From Bacteroides_D sp963546395 (GTDB taxonomy: Bacteria; Bacteroidota; Bacteroidia; Bacteroidales; CAJPTX01): a DNA stretch of 5,984 nucleotides. Under the pieces are notes generated by a model that did no database searches, was not told the DNA's origin, and worked only from the letters and a program-made list of their open reading frames with translations. Within the stretch, counting starts at the first letter, position 1, and the number at the start of each line of letters is the position of its first letter. The position numbers and the translations under genes were made by a program. Positions 1 to 5,984 of this stretch are shown one piece after another. The stretch lies in the NCBI GenBank assembly GCA_963546395.1, contig CAUUMS010000045.1, forward strand, positions 1 through 5,984, given 5' to 3'.

Positions 1-584
1 ATCCCTACCCGTCTTGCGGCAGACAGTGTCTCCTCCTTATCCGATTGCGTGTGCGTGGTGCACAATGCGGGAAAGTAGGACGGGGCGGTCTCCATGTTGC
101 AATGATACGTGGTCACCCCACTCTCAAACAGTATACGCATCGCCCCCTCATCTAAGAGCCCCAGCGATGCGCAGCACCGTAGGTCGGGATTCGCCCGCTT
201 AATGCCACGGTAGATCTCAGCCACCTGCCTCACCTCCGGCTCCGACATGCGACGGCCGCTGGCCACAAGTGAAAAACGACCTATCCCCTGCTTACGATCG
301 CTGCAAGCACGCTCTATAGCCATCCTGGCATCCACCAGCGCATGATGGCGAGCCCCCGTGGCGTATCGCACGCTCTGTGCGCACCACTTGCAATCCTCGG
401 GACACCCTCCTCCCTTTGCGCTGATGATGGAGCAGGTGTCAAAGTGCCGCCCCATGCGGTACTCTGTGACAGTATGTGCAGCCTCGTAAAGCTCACGCCT
501 ATCGGACAATGCGAGCAGCTCCAGTGACTCTGTCCAACTCACACTGCCTCCCTGCAAAATCCGCTGTACAATCCGTTCCAGCAT
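1..584 (-). CDS. bioB: Biotin synthase BioB (radical SAM), 3' end cut off by the window
   Basis: BioB inserts sulfur into dethiobiotin to make biotin, the last step of biotin synthesis, in the cytoplasm. About 194 of the usual 320-345 residues are visible; the C-terminal part lies beyond the left edge. The radical-SAM cluster motif CPEDCKWCAQS is at residues 61-71 (Cys61, Cys65, Cys68), inside the BioB context SAKGGRCPEDC. Further BioB landmarks are RFSLVASGR (103-111), RCCASLG (136-142) and YHCNMETAPSYF (160-171), which matches the dethiobiotin-binding YNHNLDTSPEFY region of E. coli BioB. The position of E. coli Cys97 is Ser105 here, the Cys128 position is kept (Cys138), and extra cysteines occur at 51, 137 and 162; see findings. 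The ATG at 584 is chosen because an in-frame TGA lies just upstream and the BioB N-terminus fits. The gene follows tilS after 174 bases and may start its own transcript. The family call is very secure; the cofactor details are inferred. Confidence 0.95.
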   Translation of the reverse strand, partial: MLERIVQRILQGGSVSWTESLELLALSDRRELYEAAHTVTEYRMGRHFDTCSIISAKGGGCPEDCKWCAQSVRYATGARHHALVDARMAIERACSDRKQGIGRFSLVASGRRMSEPEVRQVAEIYRGIKRANPDLRCCASLGLLDEGAMRILFESGVTTYHCNMETAPSYFPALCTTHTQSDKEETLSAARRVG

Positions 585-758
585 CCTACCTCACTGCAAT
601 GTTCCTAATCGCACACCCCCTCAAGAGTGCAAAATGCCCCTTATCTCCAGATTGAATTGGGCAGTAGCCAGCGACGCAAAAATACGTGCCATCCATAACT
701 CGCTCGCCTTGCCGCCATATTACACGTACACTCTGGCGATGTCGTACGGCGAGCCCTG
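585..758 (-). promoter_or_regulatory. Intergenic leader between tilS and bioB, possible bioB promoter region
   Basis: This is the largest gap in the window (174 bases) and I find no convincing gene in it. On the minus strand, TATTTTTG at 684-677 fits the Bacteroidetes -7 consensus TAnnTTTG, but no TTTG-like -33 element stands 19-21 bases upstream, so the promoter is weak evidence only. A perfect 7-base inverted repeat (GGCGAGC at 748-754, GCTCGCC at 702-708, 39-base spacer) with a shorter nested repeat (GTACG at 744-748, CGTAC at 725-729) lies just after the tilS stop. It could fold in the RNA, but there is no following U-run, so it is not a standard intrinsic terminator. I see no recognisable BirA operator or riboswitch. 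Confidence 0.25.
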
Positions 759-2183
759 CTATCGAACTTTGGGAATGGGGCAATCCGGCAATGCCTCTAC
801 CTCCAACACCCTACGCGTCGTGGCTGCGACCCGATAGCGATTGTCAATACGCAGCCCCACCACCCATACGATATGCTCGCCGCTCATGAGCACCAGAGTC
901 CTCCGGCGACATGGTGGTATCACCTTCACATCGGTCAGCAGATCGCTCACCTTCTTGTACCCCCGCATCCCCAGGGGAATCAGTTTATCGCCATCCCTCC
1001 AGTGGCGAAGCTGCAATGGCATCGTCAGCGCATCGGCATCCAACAACGCTCTCCGTCCCTGCGAGCACTCAGAATGCGCCGAGCATCCATCAAAATCGCC
1101 TGGCTGCCTATCGACCATTCGCAGGCTCAATAGCTCGTCCCGGTCGCCCACCCCGTAGTTGCGTACCTCCCCAGGCGATAGCAGCTCATGCTCCGCCCGC
1201 TCCACTACGTACAATTCTCCCCGAGCCACGTAAGCGTCGCAAGTGCCACCCTTCACGCATGCCCCCGTATGCCCATCACGTAGGGCCACAAGGGTGTTGC
1301 GCACCTGGCTGCGATTGAATCCCCGAGCCGATAGGCACTCGCCCAGCCACCATTCAGCCAAACGCTGCCGCCCATCTTGACAAGCCTGATTCCAGGGGAA
1401 GACGAATGACGTGCCTTGCCCCACACTATCACCCCATAACCGTTCCGTCACCTCGAGCAATGCGCCATGCGCCACTCTTGCAGACTCTGCGGCACGTAGC
1501 AGATTGCTCACAGCTTGCGGGTTCACCGCCTCAAGCGCAGGAACCACATGATGCCGCACGTAGTTACGGGTGTACCGATCGCTCAGATTCGACGCATCGG
1601 TACGGTAGCTCACCCCCATCTCTTCAACCCACAAGTCGAGGTCAGACGGCAGGAGTCCCAGCAGCGGCCGCACAACATGACCATTCCGAGCCGGAATAGC
1701 CCCCATACCTCGCAATCCGCTTCCGCGAGCCATATTCAGCAGCAGCCCCTCGGCCACATCGCCGGAATGGTGCGCAGTGGCAACGTGCGTGCAACCAAGC
1801 TGCAATCGCAGCTGCTCAAACCAGTCGTAACGTAATTCACGAGCGGCAACCTGGATTGAGCACGCACGCTCTCGGGCCCACGTCTCAGTGTCAAAACGCC
1901 GCACATGCACCGGGATTCCCATCCTATCGCACACCTCCTCCACCAACGCCTGATCGGCATCCGATTCGGCCCCGCGTAGGGTAAAATTGCAGTGCGCCAC
2001 AGCCAGCGGCCATCGGCCAATGTGGTGCAAGATGGAAAGCATTGCCATAGAGTCACGTCCCCCACTCACGGCGAGCAGGGGACGAGCATCCTGGGGCAAC
2101 AACTCCTGCTCCTGAATGTAGGCCAAGCAGGTCTCACGGATACGCAGGGCTCCCCGAGGCTCCAGTCGTCGCTTTGCTCCCAT
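759..2183 (-). CDS. tilS: tRNA(Ile)-lysidine synthase TilS
   Basis: TilS uses ATP and lysine to convert C34 of the CAU anticodon of tRNA-Ile2 to lysidine, so that the tRNA reads AUA and is charged with isoleucine. It is normally essential, and AUA codons do occur in this window (for example in bioB). The protein has 474 residues, slightly longer than many TilS. The N-terminal PP-loop ATPase domain (about 35-215) has SGGRDS at 40-45, AHCNFTLRGAESD at 63-75, CSIQVAARELRYDWF at 108-122, RGSGLRGMGAI at 153-163, and the D-SN then RNYVR pattern at 196-210. A middle helical region follows, then a TilS C-terminal domain (about 390-462) with LRHWRDGDKLIPLGMRG and GLRIDNRYRV. The usual HHxDDxxET segment reads HHSGDVAEG at 138-146, a divergence noted in findings. 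The ATG at 2183 is the first standard start after an in-frame TAG. An 88-base stretch with no visible signal separates it from the upstream J-domain gene; co-transcription is inferred. Confidence 0.96.
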   Translation of the reverse strand: MGAKRRLEPRGALRIRETCLAYIQEQELLPQDARPLLAVSGGRDSMAMLSILHHIGRWPLAVAHCNFTLRGAESDADQALVEEVCDRMGIPVHVRRFDTETWARERACSIQVAARELRYDWFEQLRLQLGCTHVATAHHSGDVAEGLLLNMARGSGLRGMGAIPARNGHVVRPLLGLLPSDLDLWVEEMGVSYRTDASNLSDRYTRNYVRHHVVPALEAVNPQAVSNLLRAAESARVAHGALLEVTERLWGDSVGQGTSFVFPWNQACQDGRQRLAEWWLGECLSARGFNRSQVRNTLVALRDGHTGACVKGGTCDAYVARGELYVVERAEHELLSPGEVRNYGVGDRDELLSLRMVDRQPGDFDGCSAHSECSQGRRALLDADALTMPLQLRHWRDGDKLIPLGMRGYKKVSDLLTDVKVIPPCRRRTLVLMSGEHIVWVVGLRIDNRYRVAATTRRVLEVEALPDCPIPKVR

Positions 2184-2271
2184 TCCCCAATCTTCCAGCT
2201 AGCGCATATCTCCACCAGGATTGAGGCTACCGCGATGCCTCTACCAGGCCCCACTACAACACGCTACAGCA

Positions 2272-3006
2272 TCACTTCAGGCCTCGCTGCTTGCGTATCG
2301 CCTCGTAGGCCTCATTGATAGCCTTAAAGCGTTCTGCTGCGGCCTTCGCCTGCTCTTCTCCCTGGGCGGTGAACTTGTCCGGATGCCACTGCATCGCTAA
2401 CTTACGGTACGCATCGCGCACCTGGCTATTGGTGGCATCCGACGTGATACCTAGCACAGAGTAGTAATCTGGCACACGGGTCGCGTAAGTGTCCCACATG
2501 TTCGTGTACTCCGAGGAATTCAGCCCTATTCCGTGGCCTATCGTGTCCAGCAGGGCATGCTCTCGAGGGTGTACATTACCATCAGCCTGGGCCAGACCGA
2601 ACAGCATCTGCATCAGCATCACCCGCTGCGCATGGGACATTTGCATGCGAATCTGCTGGCAAGCCATCGCTATGGGTAACGGCTCGCTTAGCAGATCTCG
2701 AAGCATCAGCAGAGCGGGCTGCACGCCGTTTGGGCCATAGAGCCTGCGCAAGACACCTCTCGTGTAGTCGAGCTCCGATCGCATGATGCGCCCATCAGCC
2801 TTCATCATGGCGGCAAAAAGCACCAAGACAGGGTCGGCCAACGGTATAGAGTACGACGTGCTATGCTCCCGAGCACGTCCACCCCTACTGCCAGACAAAA
2901 TGAGGTAAATCCCCAGTCCTAGGAGAGCGAAAAAGTAGTTGCGTGTAATCACCACCAGCACGACAGTCACGATGGCGATGAGACACCCCGAGGAGTTTCG
3001 ATTCAC
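2272..3006 (-). CDS. Membrane-anchored TerB-like / DnaJ-domain protein (DjlA-like architecture)
   Basis: This is a probable inner-membrane J-domain co-chaperone of 244 residues. Hydrophobic stretches at about 8-20 and 24-38 look like one or two N-terminal membrane segments. A TerB-like helical domain follows at about 57-165, showing the paired motif KADGRIMRSE (69-78) and AQADGNVHPRE (139-149). The C-terminal J-domain (about 180-240) starts DYYSVLGI, carries the HPD tripeptide at 208-210 that stimulates Hsp70 ATPase in this family, and ends NEAYEAIR. The TerB-then-J order with an N-terminal anchor resembles DjlA, which works with DnaK, but similarity to true DjlA cannot be shown here, so no symbol is given. 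The start is GTG at 3006, overlapping the coaE stop in a GTGA arrangement. The next ATG (near residue 67) would delete the membrane segments, so GTG is preferred; translational coupling to coaE is inferred. Confidence 0.9.
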   Translation of the reverse strand: MNRNSSGCLIAIVTVVLVVITRNYFFALLGLGIYLILSGSRGGRAREHSTSYSIPLADPVLVLFAAMMKADGRIMRSELDYTRGVLRRLYGPNGVQPALLMLRDLLSEPLPIAMACQQIRMQMSHAQRVMLMQMLFGLAQADGNVHPREHALLDTIGHGIGLNSSEYTNMWDTYATRVPDYYSVLGITSDATNSQVRDAYRKLAMQWHPDKFTAQGEEQAKAAAERFKAINEAYEAIRKQRGLK

Positions 3007-3614
3007 GATCGCTTTTTCGACTTAGTCCTCATGACGCGCACTAGCTCGCTCAGCTCTACCTCCAGATTAGGCCTCCCGTCATTGTTTATGAAGTACGTGC
3101 CAATGCGGTTGTACTCCTCATCATCCCCTTGGGCAGCCATGCGGGCTACAATCTCCGAGACGCTCGCTCCATCTCGCTGCCGTATCCTGGCCATGCGCAC
3201 CTCGGGGGGAGCCGTAACCACTAGCACAGCGTCCAAATACGATTGCCACGACAGGCGAGGCAGCAGTGCCGACTCAAAAAATATCATCGTCCCGTAGCTC
3301 GCCAAGTCGCACCACGCCTCGTAGTCGGCCAGTACGGCGGGGTGTATCAAAGCGTTCAGCTCAGCCAGCAGGGACTGGTCGGCAAACACGCGACTAGCCA
3401 CCATACGCCGATTATAGTGCCCCTGCGCATCGTAAGCCTCCTCGCCGAGCAAGGACACGATACGCTTCCGCAACGTGCTATCGACCTCTACCAATCGCTT
3501 AGCCCGCGTATCCGCATCATAGACCGGGTAGCCCCACCGCGTCAGATACTGAGCCACGTAGCTCTTGCCGCTCCCAATGGGCCCCGTTATACCGATTCGT
3601 CTTCTCTTCTTCAT
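3003..3614 (-). CDS. coaE: Dephospho-CoA kinase CoaE
   Basis: CoaE phosphorylates the 3'-hydroxyl of the ribose in dephospho-CoA with ATP, the last step of coenzyme A synthesis, in the cytoplasm. The 203 residues match the normal family length. Visible signatures are the Walker A loop GPIGSGKS (11-18), the substrate-side motif YDADTRAKRL (32-41), LIHPAV (89-94), FFESALL (112-118), the lid-like RIRQRDGAS then ARMAAQ (143-162), and FINNDG (175-180). Both ends are rich in Lys and Arg. The ATG at 3614 directly follows the ybbR stop (TAGATG), and the end overlaps the next gene by four bases, so it sits in the core of a tight operon. The neighbourhood yajC, ybbR, coaE is, as far as I know, common in Bacteroidetes. 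No key motif is missing. Confidence 0.97.
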   Translation of the reverse strand: MKKRRRIGITGPIGSGKSYVAQYLTRWGYPVYDADTRAKRLVEVDSTLRKRIVSLLGEEAYDAQGHYNRRMVASRVFADQSLLAELNALIHPAVLADYEAWCDLASYGTMIFFESALLPRLSWQSYLDAVLVVTAPPEVRMARIRQRDGASVSEIVARMAAQGDDEEYNRIGTYFINNDGRPNLEVELSELVRVMRTKSKKRS

Positions 3615-4640
3615 CTATCGCGCTTTACGCTCGAGATAGAGCCCAGCATACTTAGGCTCAAAATCGATATTAAAGGCCGCTGCTGGCGCCTTCGTGATGC
3701 GCAAGAGCAACGGCGAATCAGCCGCAAATGGCACGTAGTGCGCCGTCACTCGAAATGAGTCGGCACGCACTGCGTCATACTGCGCAACGGGCACGTTACA
3801 AGTGAGCTGTACCACCGATGGGAGCAGCGTCGCCCGTAACGAATCGGGCAACCCGTCCACCACGATAGGCAATCGTAGGCGTTTCTCTGAATATCGGGCC
3901 ACCGAAATCTGATACGTCACCTGATCCACCTCGTAATCCAGATCGGGCGCCGCAGGTAGCGATGCTACCCCATCACACGTGGCGTGAAGCTCACCAAGCT
4001 CCAACGGCTCCGTCTCTACCACCCCATATCGTTCCACCGAAGCCCGCGGCCCAGCTATCGATACGCTATCGGGTTCAATGCGCACCGGCCCCAGCTGCAC
4101 GCACTGCTCAGCTATGCTAAAGCGCACTTGGGCCTGCACGGGCCTCCGCGCCCGCATAAGCTCGCTGAAACGCAGGTGCAACGAGTCGGAAACTACCCCC
4201 TCAAAGGCTATGTCAGAGGACAGCTGGCCACTCAGCAACCCCTCAAGTTGCTGCCGATCGATGACGGCACGCCCAGAGGCATCAATAGCCAGCATCCGCC
4301 ACATATCCCGCAAATTTATGTGCAGCGGGGTCAATATCCCAATGTGCCTATACCAAAGGAGCACATACCCCGGGCCTCGCACGCGCAAACCCACCTGCCG
4401 CACAGGATCGCCCACAAGCAGCTTACCTGGCGGGTGATTCTGGAATACGACCGGGAACTCTACATTCGTCGTGTACTCATGGTTGAGCTTGTGCAGGTAC
4501 CACAGCACCGTTGCGATGGCCACGAAAACGATGAAACGTCCCGTGCGCCATCCACGATGCCTACCCCACCCCGCCAAACGCCGCCCTTGGCGCGCAACAA
4601 GGCGGTACAATACCTCTAAGCGCCCCCGTAAGCCACGCAT
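3615..4640 (-). CDS. YbbR-like domain protein, membrane-anchored
   Basis: This is a YbbR-family protein of 341 residues from the chosen start. A very basic N-terminus (about 1-35, rich in Arg) precedes one membrane segment at about 36-49 (RFIVFVAIATVLWYL), which predicts a cytoplasmic tail and a large extracytoplasmic part. After the membrane segment comes the beta-rich pattern typical of the Bacteroidetes YbbR protein: NVEFPVVFQN (59-68), then a RVRGPGYVLLWY block, and later VRIEPDSVSIAGPR, a usual YbbR repeat signature. In Firmicutes, YbbR/CdaR proteins regulate the diadenylate cyclase CdaA, but no cyclase gene is next to this one, so its job is unknown. Only a TTG at 4658 would extend the protein by six residues; the ATG at 4640 is preferred because it is a standard codon and gives a plausible N-terminus. 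It lies 36 bases after yajC and abuts coaE. Confidence 0.88.
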   Translation of the reverse strand: MRGLRGRLEVLYRLVARQGRRLAGWGRHRGWRTGRFIVFVAIATVLWYLHKLNHEYTTNVEFPVVFQNHPPGKLLVGDPVRQVGLRVRGPGYVLLWYRHIGILTPLHINLRDMWRMLAIDASGRAVIDRQQLEGLLSGQLSSDIAFEGVVSDSLHLRFSELMRARRPVQAQVRFSIAEQCVQLGPVRIEPDSVSIAGPRASVERYGVVETEPLELGELHATCDGVASLPAAPDLDYEVDQVTYQISVARYSEKRLRLPIVVDGLPDSLRATLLPSVVQLTCNVPVAQYDAVRADSFRVTAHYVPFAADSPLLLRITKAPAAAFNIDFEPKYAGLYLERKAR

Positions 4641-4676
4641 AGGCAGGCCCTGCGTCAAAGAATCAACAGCTCGCCA

Positions 4677-4994
4677 CTACTTGGCACTCGTGGGCTGCGT
4701 GGCCACATCCCCAGCGTCACGGTACACGCTGTTCTTCAGCACGCGTATCGTGGTGCCATTGCTAATCTCCACCTCCACGCTGTCAGGGCGCACTTCCACA
4801 ACCTTAGCGAATATACCACCCGCCACAACAACCCTATCACCCTTCGAGAGCGACTCCTGGAACTTACGGAGCTCCTTCTGACGCTTCATCTGGGGACGAA
4901 TCATGAAAAAGTAAAAGACCACCACAATCAGGAGGAGCATGGCGAACGACGGCAATGCGCTCCCGCCTGCTGCTTGCAAAACCACTAGGTTCAT
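4677..4994 (-). CDS. yajC: Preprotein translocase accessory subunit YajC
   Basis: YajC is a small inner-membrane protein that associates with SecDF and the SecYEG protein-export channel; its exact role is accessory. The 105-residue protein has a short N-terminal region, one strong membrane segment at about 15-32 (SALPSFAMLLLIVVVFYFF), and the highly typical MIRPQMKRQKE motif at 31-41 where the chain enters the cytoplasm. The C-terminal YajC fold shows KGDRVVVAGGIFAKVVEV at 51-68 and VEVEISNGTTIRVLK at 73-87. The ATG at 4994 is chosen; an in-frame GTG two codons earlier (5000) is possible but adds nothing. It lies 12 bases after the DUF1573 gene, which ends in a double stop (TAATAG). secD and secF are not in the window. 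Confidence 0.95.
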   Translation of the reverse strand: MNLVVLQAAGGSALPSFAMLLLIVVVFYFFMIRPQMKRQKELRKFQESLSKGDRVVVAGGIFAKVVEVRPDSVEVEISNGTTIRVLKNSVYRDAGDVATQPTSAK

Positions 4995-5006
4995 ATTCAC
5001 TTGCTA

Positions 5007-5450
5007 TTATTGGTGTAATTCAAACTGGACATCACTCTCCACATGGGCCAGCACCCACACATCAATCCGCTTGCGCACCCCATTGGTAGCAAGCCGCACA
5101 AATTTCAGCTCATCGCCCTCTGCCCCCGAGGCGCTAAATGCCACCCGAAGCCGACCAGCCTCACCCGGGGCCACACGCAGCTCCATCGGATTCACCGAAA
5201 GGCAATCGCAGCTCAAGGGTTCCACCCCCACCCACAACTCCTGCCCACCCGTGTTACGCACAACCACCGTCTTCTCCACCGTCAGGCCTGCTCCCACCGT
5301 GCCGTAATCCAACACCGAATCCAGCACGCACGCCACAGGCGGACTCACCGCCTCGTCTCCGCTCGTCTTGGGGCGAACCTCACACCCGAATACGCACACC
5401 AGCGATGCCACGCAACACGCAAGGGAAAGCAGCACCCTGCACTCCTTCAA
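5007..5450 (-). CDS. DUF1573 domain lipoprotein
   Basis: This is a small exported protein with a DUF1573 (immunoglobulin-like beta-sandwich) domain; its function is unknown. From the TTG at 5450 it has 147 residues: a short charged start (Lys2, Arg5), a hydrophobic core, and a lipobox VFGC with Cys23 as the likely lipidated residue. The domain (about 45-137) has the DUF1573 pattern: LDYGTVGAGLTVEKTVVVRNTG (48-69, partly conserved), PLSCDC at 78-83 where many relatives have SCGCT, VAPGEAGRLRVAF at 93-105, and a TNG turn at 122-124. The start is uncertain. An ATG at 5546 would overlap nusB by more than 80 bases and hide the signal peptide behind an Arg-rich tail. A GTG at 5435 has AAGGAG six bases upstream but gives a signal peptide with no positive charge. 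The gene sits 13 bases after nusB and 12 before yajC, a placement I believe is common in Bacteroidetes. Confidence 0.85.
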   Translation of the reverse strand: MKECRVLLSLACCVASLVCVFGCEVRPKTSGDEAVSPPVACVLDSVLDYGTVGAGLTVEKTVVVRNTGGQELWVGVEPLSCDCLSVNPMELRVAPGEAGRLRVAFSASGAEGDELKFVRLATNGVRKRIDVWVLAHVESDVQFELHQ

Positions 5451-5463
5451 TGTGCCACGTAGG

Positions 5464-5984
5464 CTACTCCCCCTGAAGCCCAATCCCTGTCTTCTGTATC
5501 GCACCCTCGCGCACCAACGCCTGGGTAAGGTTATCCAATATCCCATTCACGAACGAGGGACTCGAGAGCGAGCAGAATAGGTGTGCCAGCTCTATATACT
5601 CGTTAATCGTCACCCTGCGCGGGATGTCTGAGAAATTCACCGACTCCGTGACAGCCATCTGAAGGATGAGCATATCCATCACAGCCAGCCGCTCCATCTC
5701 CCATCCCCGCGTAAATCGAGCCACTGTGGCCAACGTTTGCTCTTTCTGAAGCACGCTCAACCCCAGAAGCCGCAAGGCAAAATCCCTATCAGCCTTCTCC
5801 AGCTCGTCGACAATCAGCACGCGATTAGATAGGCTCTCTTGCCCACCACGTTGTAGCTGCCCTCTGATGGTGTGCAACACGGTGTCCAAATCCACCGAGA
5901 GCCAGCCATCCACATCCTCCACTGCCTCCCGAAATGCCTCTACACCCTCGAGCCAACCATAGAGCTCATCAGCAAAACGCAGCT
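5464..5984 (-). CDS. nusB: Transcription antitermination factor NusB, 5' end outside the window
   Basis: NusB joins NusE (ribosomal protein S10) at boxA RNA to support antitermination, chiefly on rRNA operons. The reading frame is open to the right edge, so the true start is not visible; 172 C-terminal residues are seen. The GTG at 5922 is internal and should not be taken as the start. The helical NusB domain occupies roughly the last 110 residues, with WEMERLAVMDMLILQMAV (an RNA-binding-protein family signature of the Wd-eRia-iD type), RRVTINEYIELAH, then SSPSFVNGILDNL, which matches the conserved F-NGvLD motif. The visible part already exceeds the 139 residues of E. coli NusB and continues upstream, which fits the long NusB known from Bacteroidetes (about 300 residues). 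The visible upstream portion is acidic and helical in look. It is the first visible gene of the operon; any promoter is beyond the window. Confidence 0.94.
   Translation of the reverse strand, partial: LRFADELYGWLEGVEAFREAVEDVDGWLSVDLDTVLHTIRGQLQRGGQESLSNRVLIVDELEKADRDFALRLLGLSVLQKEQTLATVARFTRGWEMERLAVMDMLILQMAVTESVNFSDIPRRVTINEYIELAHLFCSLSSPSFVNGILDNLTQALVREGAIQKTGIGLQGE

Noticed and set aside
702..754. Intrinsic terminator after tilS
   Set aside because: The inverted repeat has only 7-base arms with a 39-base spacer and no U-run follows on the minus strand, so it is reported only as a possible structured leader.
586..783. A 65-codon minus-strand reading frame between tilS and bioB
   Set aside because: It overlaps the tilS end, its residues show no recognisable domain, membrane segment or signal peptide, and the region is better read as a leader. 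No support beyond being open.
1736..2065. Minus-strand 109-codon frame inside tilS, which might suggest a frameshifted or nested gene
   Set aside because: The tilS frame is intact over the whole interval with its conserved motifs, so this is an out-of-frame shadow.
3243..3758. Plus-strand reading frame (171 codons) spanning coaE and the end of ybbR
   Set aside because: It crosses the junction of two well-supported opposite-strand genes and has no recognisable motif.
3984..4619. Long plus-strand reading frame (211 codons) opposite ybbR
   Set aside because: It is antisense to a clear YbbR gene, has a low-complexity composition rich in Pro, His, Arg and Gln, and has no family pattern. It is a frame shadow of GC-rich coding DNA.
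1..5984. Mobile element, CRISPR array, defence island or RNA gene
   Set aside because: I found no transposase, integrase, spaced direct repeats, tRNA-like cloverleaf or rRNA segment; nearly all bases belong to housekeeping genes on one strand.

Overview
The window is a tightly packed stretch of bacterial chromosome in which every supported gene lies on the minus strand, so the map reads from right to left. Gene content, gene order and protein style point to the Bacteroidota, most likely Bacteroidales. The evidence is: the order nusB, DUF1573 lipoprotein, yajC, ybbR-like gene, coaE; a NusB longer than the E. coli type; a BioB with Bacteroidetes-like signatures; and a general lack of Shine-Dalgarno sequences before the starts. 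The base composition is moderately GC-rich, so a GC-rich relative of Porphyromonas or Alistipes is a guess. The genus cannot be fixed from this sequence.

Layout in transcription order. (1) 5984-5464: the C-terminal part of nusB, entering from the right edge. (2) 5450-5007: a small DUF1573 lipoprotein. (3) 4994-4677: yajC. (4) 4640-3615: a membrane-anchored YbbR-domain protein. (5) 3614-3003: coaE, which begins on the base right after the ybbR stop codon. (6) 3006-2272: a membrane-anchored TerB plus J-domain protein, whose GTG start overlaps the coaE stop. (7) 2183-759: tilS, after an 88-base gap. (8) 584-1: bioB, after a 174-base gap, leaving the window at the left edge with about 194 codons visible.

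Genes 1 to 6 have gaps of 36 bases or less, or overlaps, and look like one operon, with tilS probably read from the same transcript. The cluster mixes transcription antitermination (NusB), protein export (YajC), envelope proteins of unclear role (DUF1573, YbbR), coenzyme A synthesis (CoaE), a co-chaperone and an essential tRNA modification enzyme (TilS). This is housekeeping synteny rather than one pathway. bioB begins what is probably a separate unit.

I see no mobile element, CRISPR array, tRNA, rRNA, prophage gene or obvious horizontally acquired segment. The observation most worth following is in the BioB fragment. The first auxiliary-cluster cysteine of E. coli-type BioB is replaced by serine, while extra cysteines lie next to other active-site positions. 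This suggests a BioB with non-classical auxiliary iron-sulfur cluster ligands. I do not see a convincing undescribed multi-gene system here.
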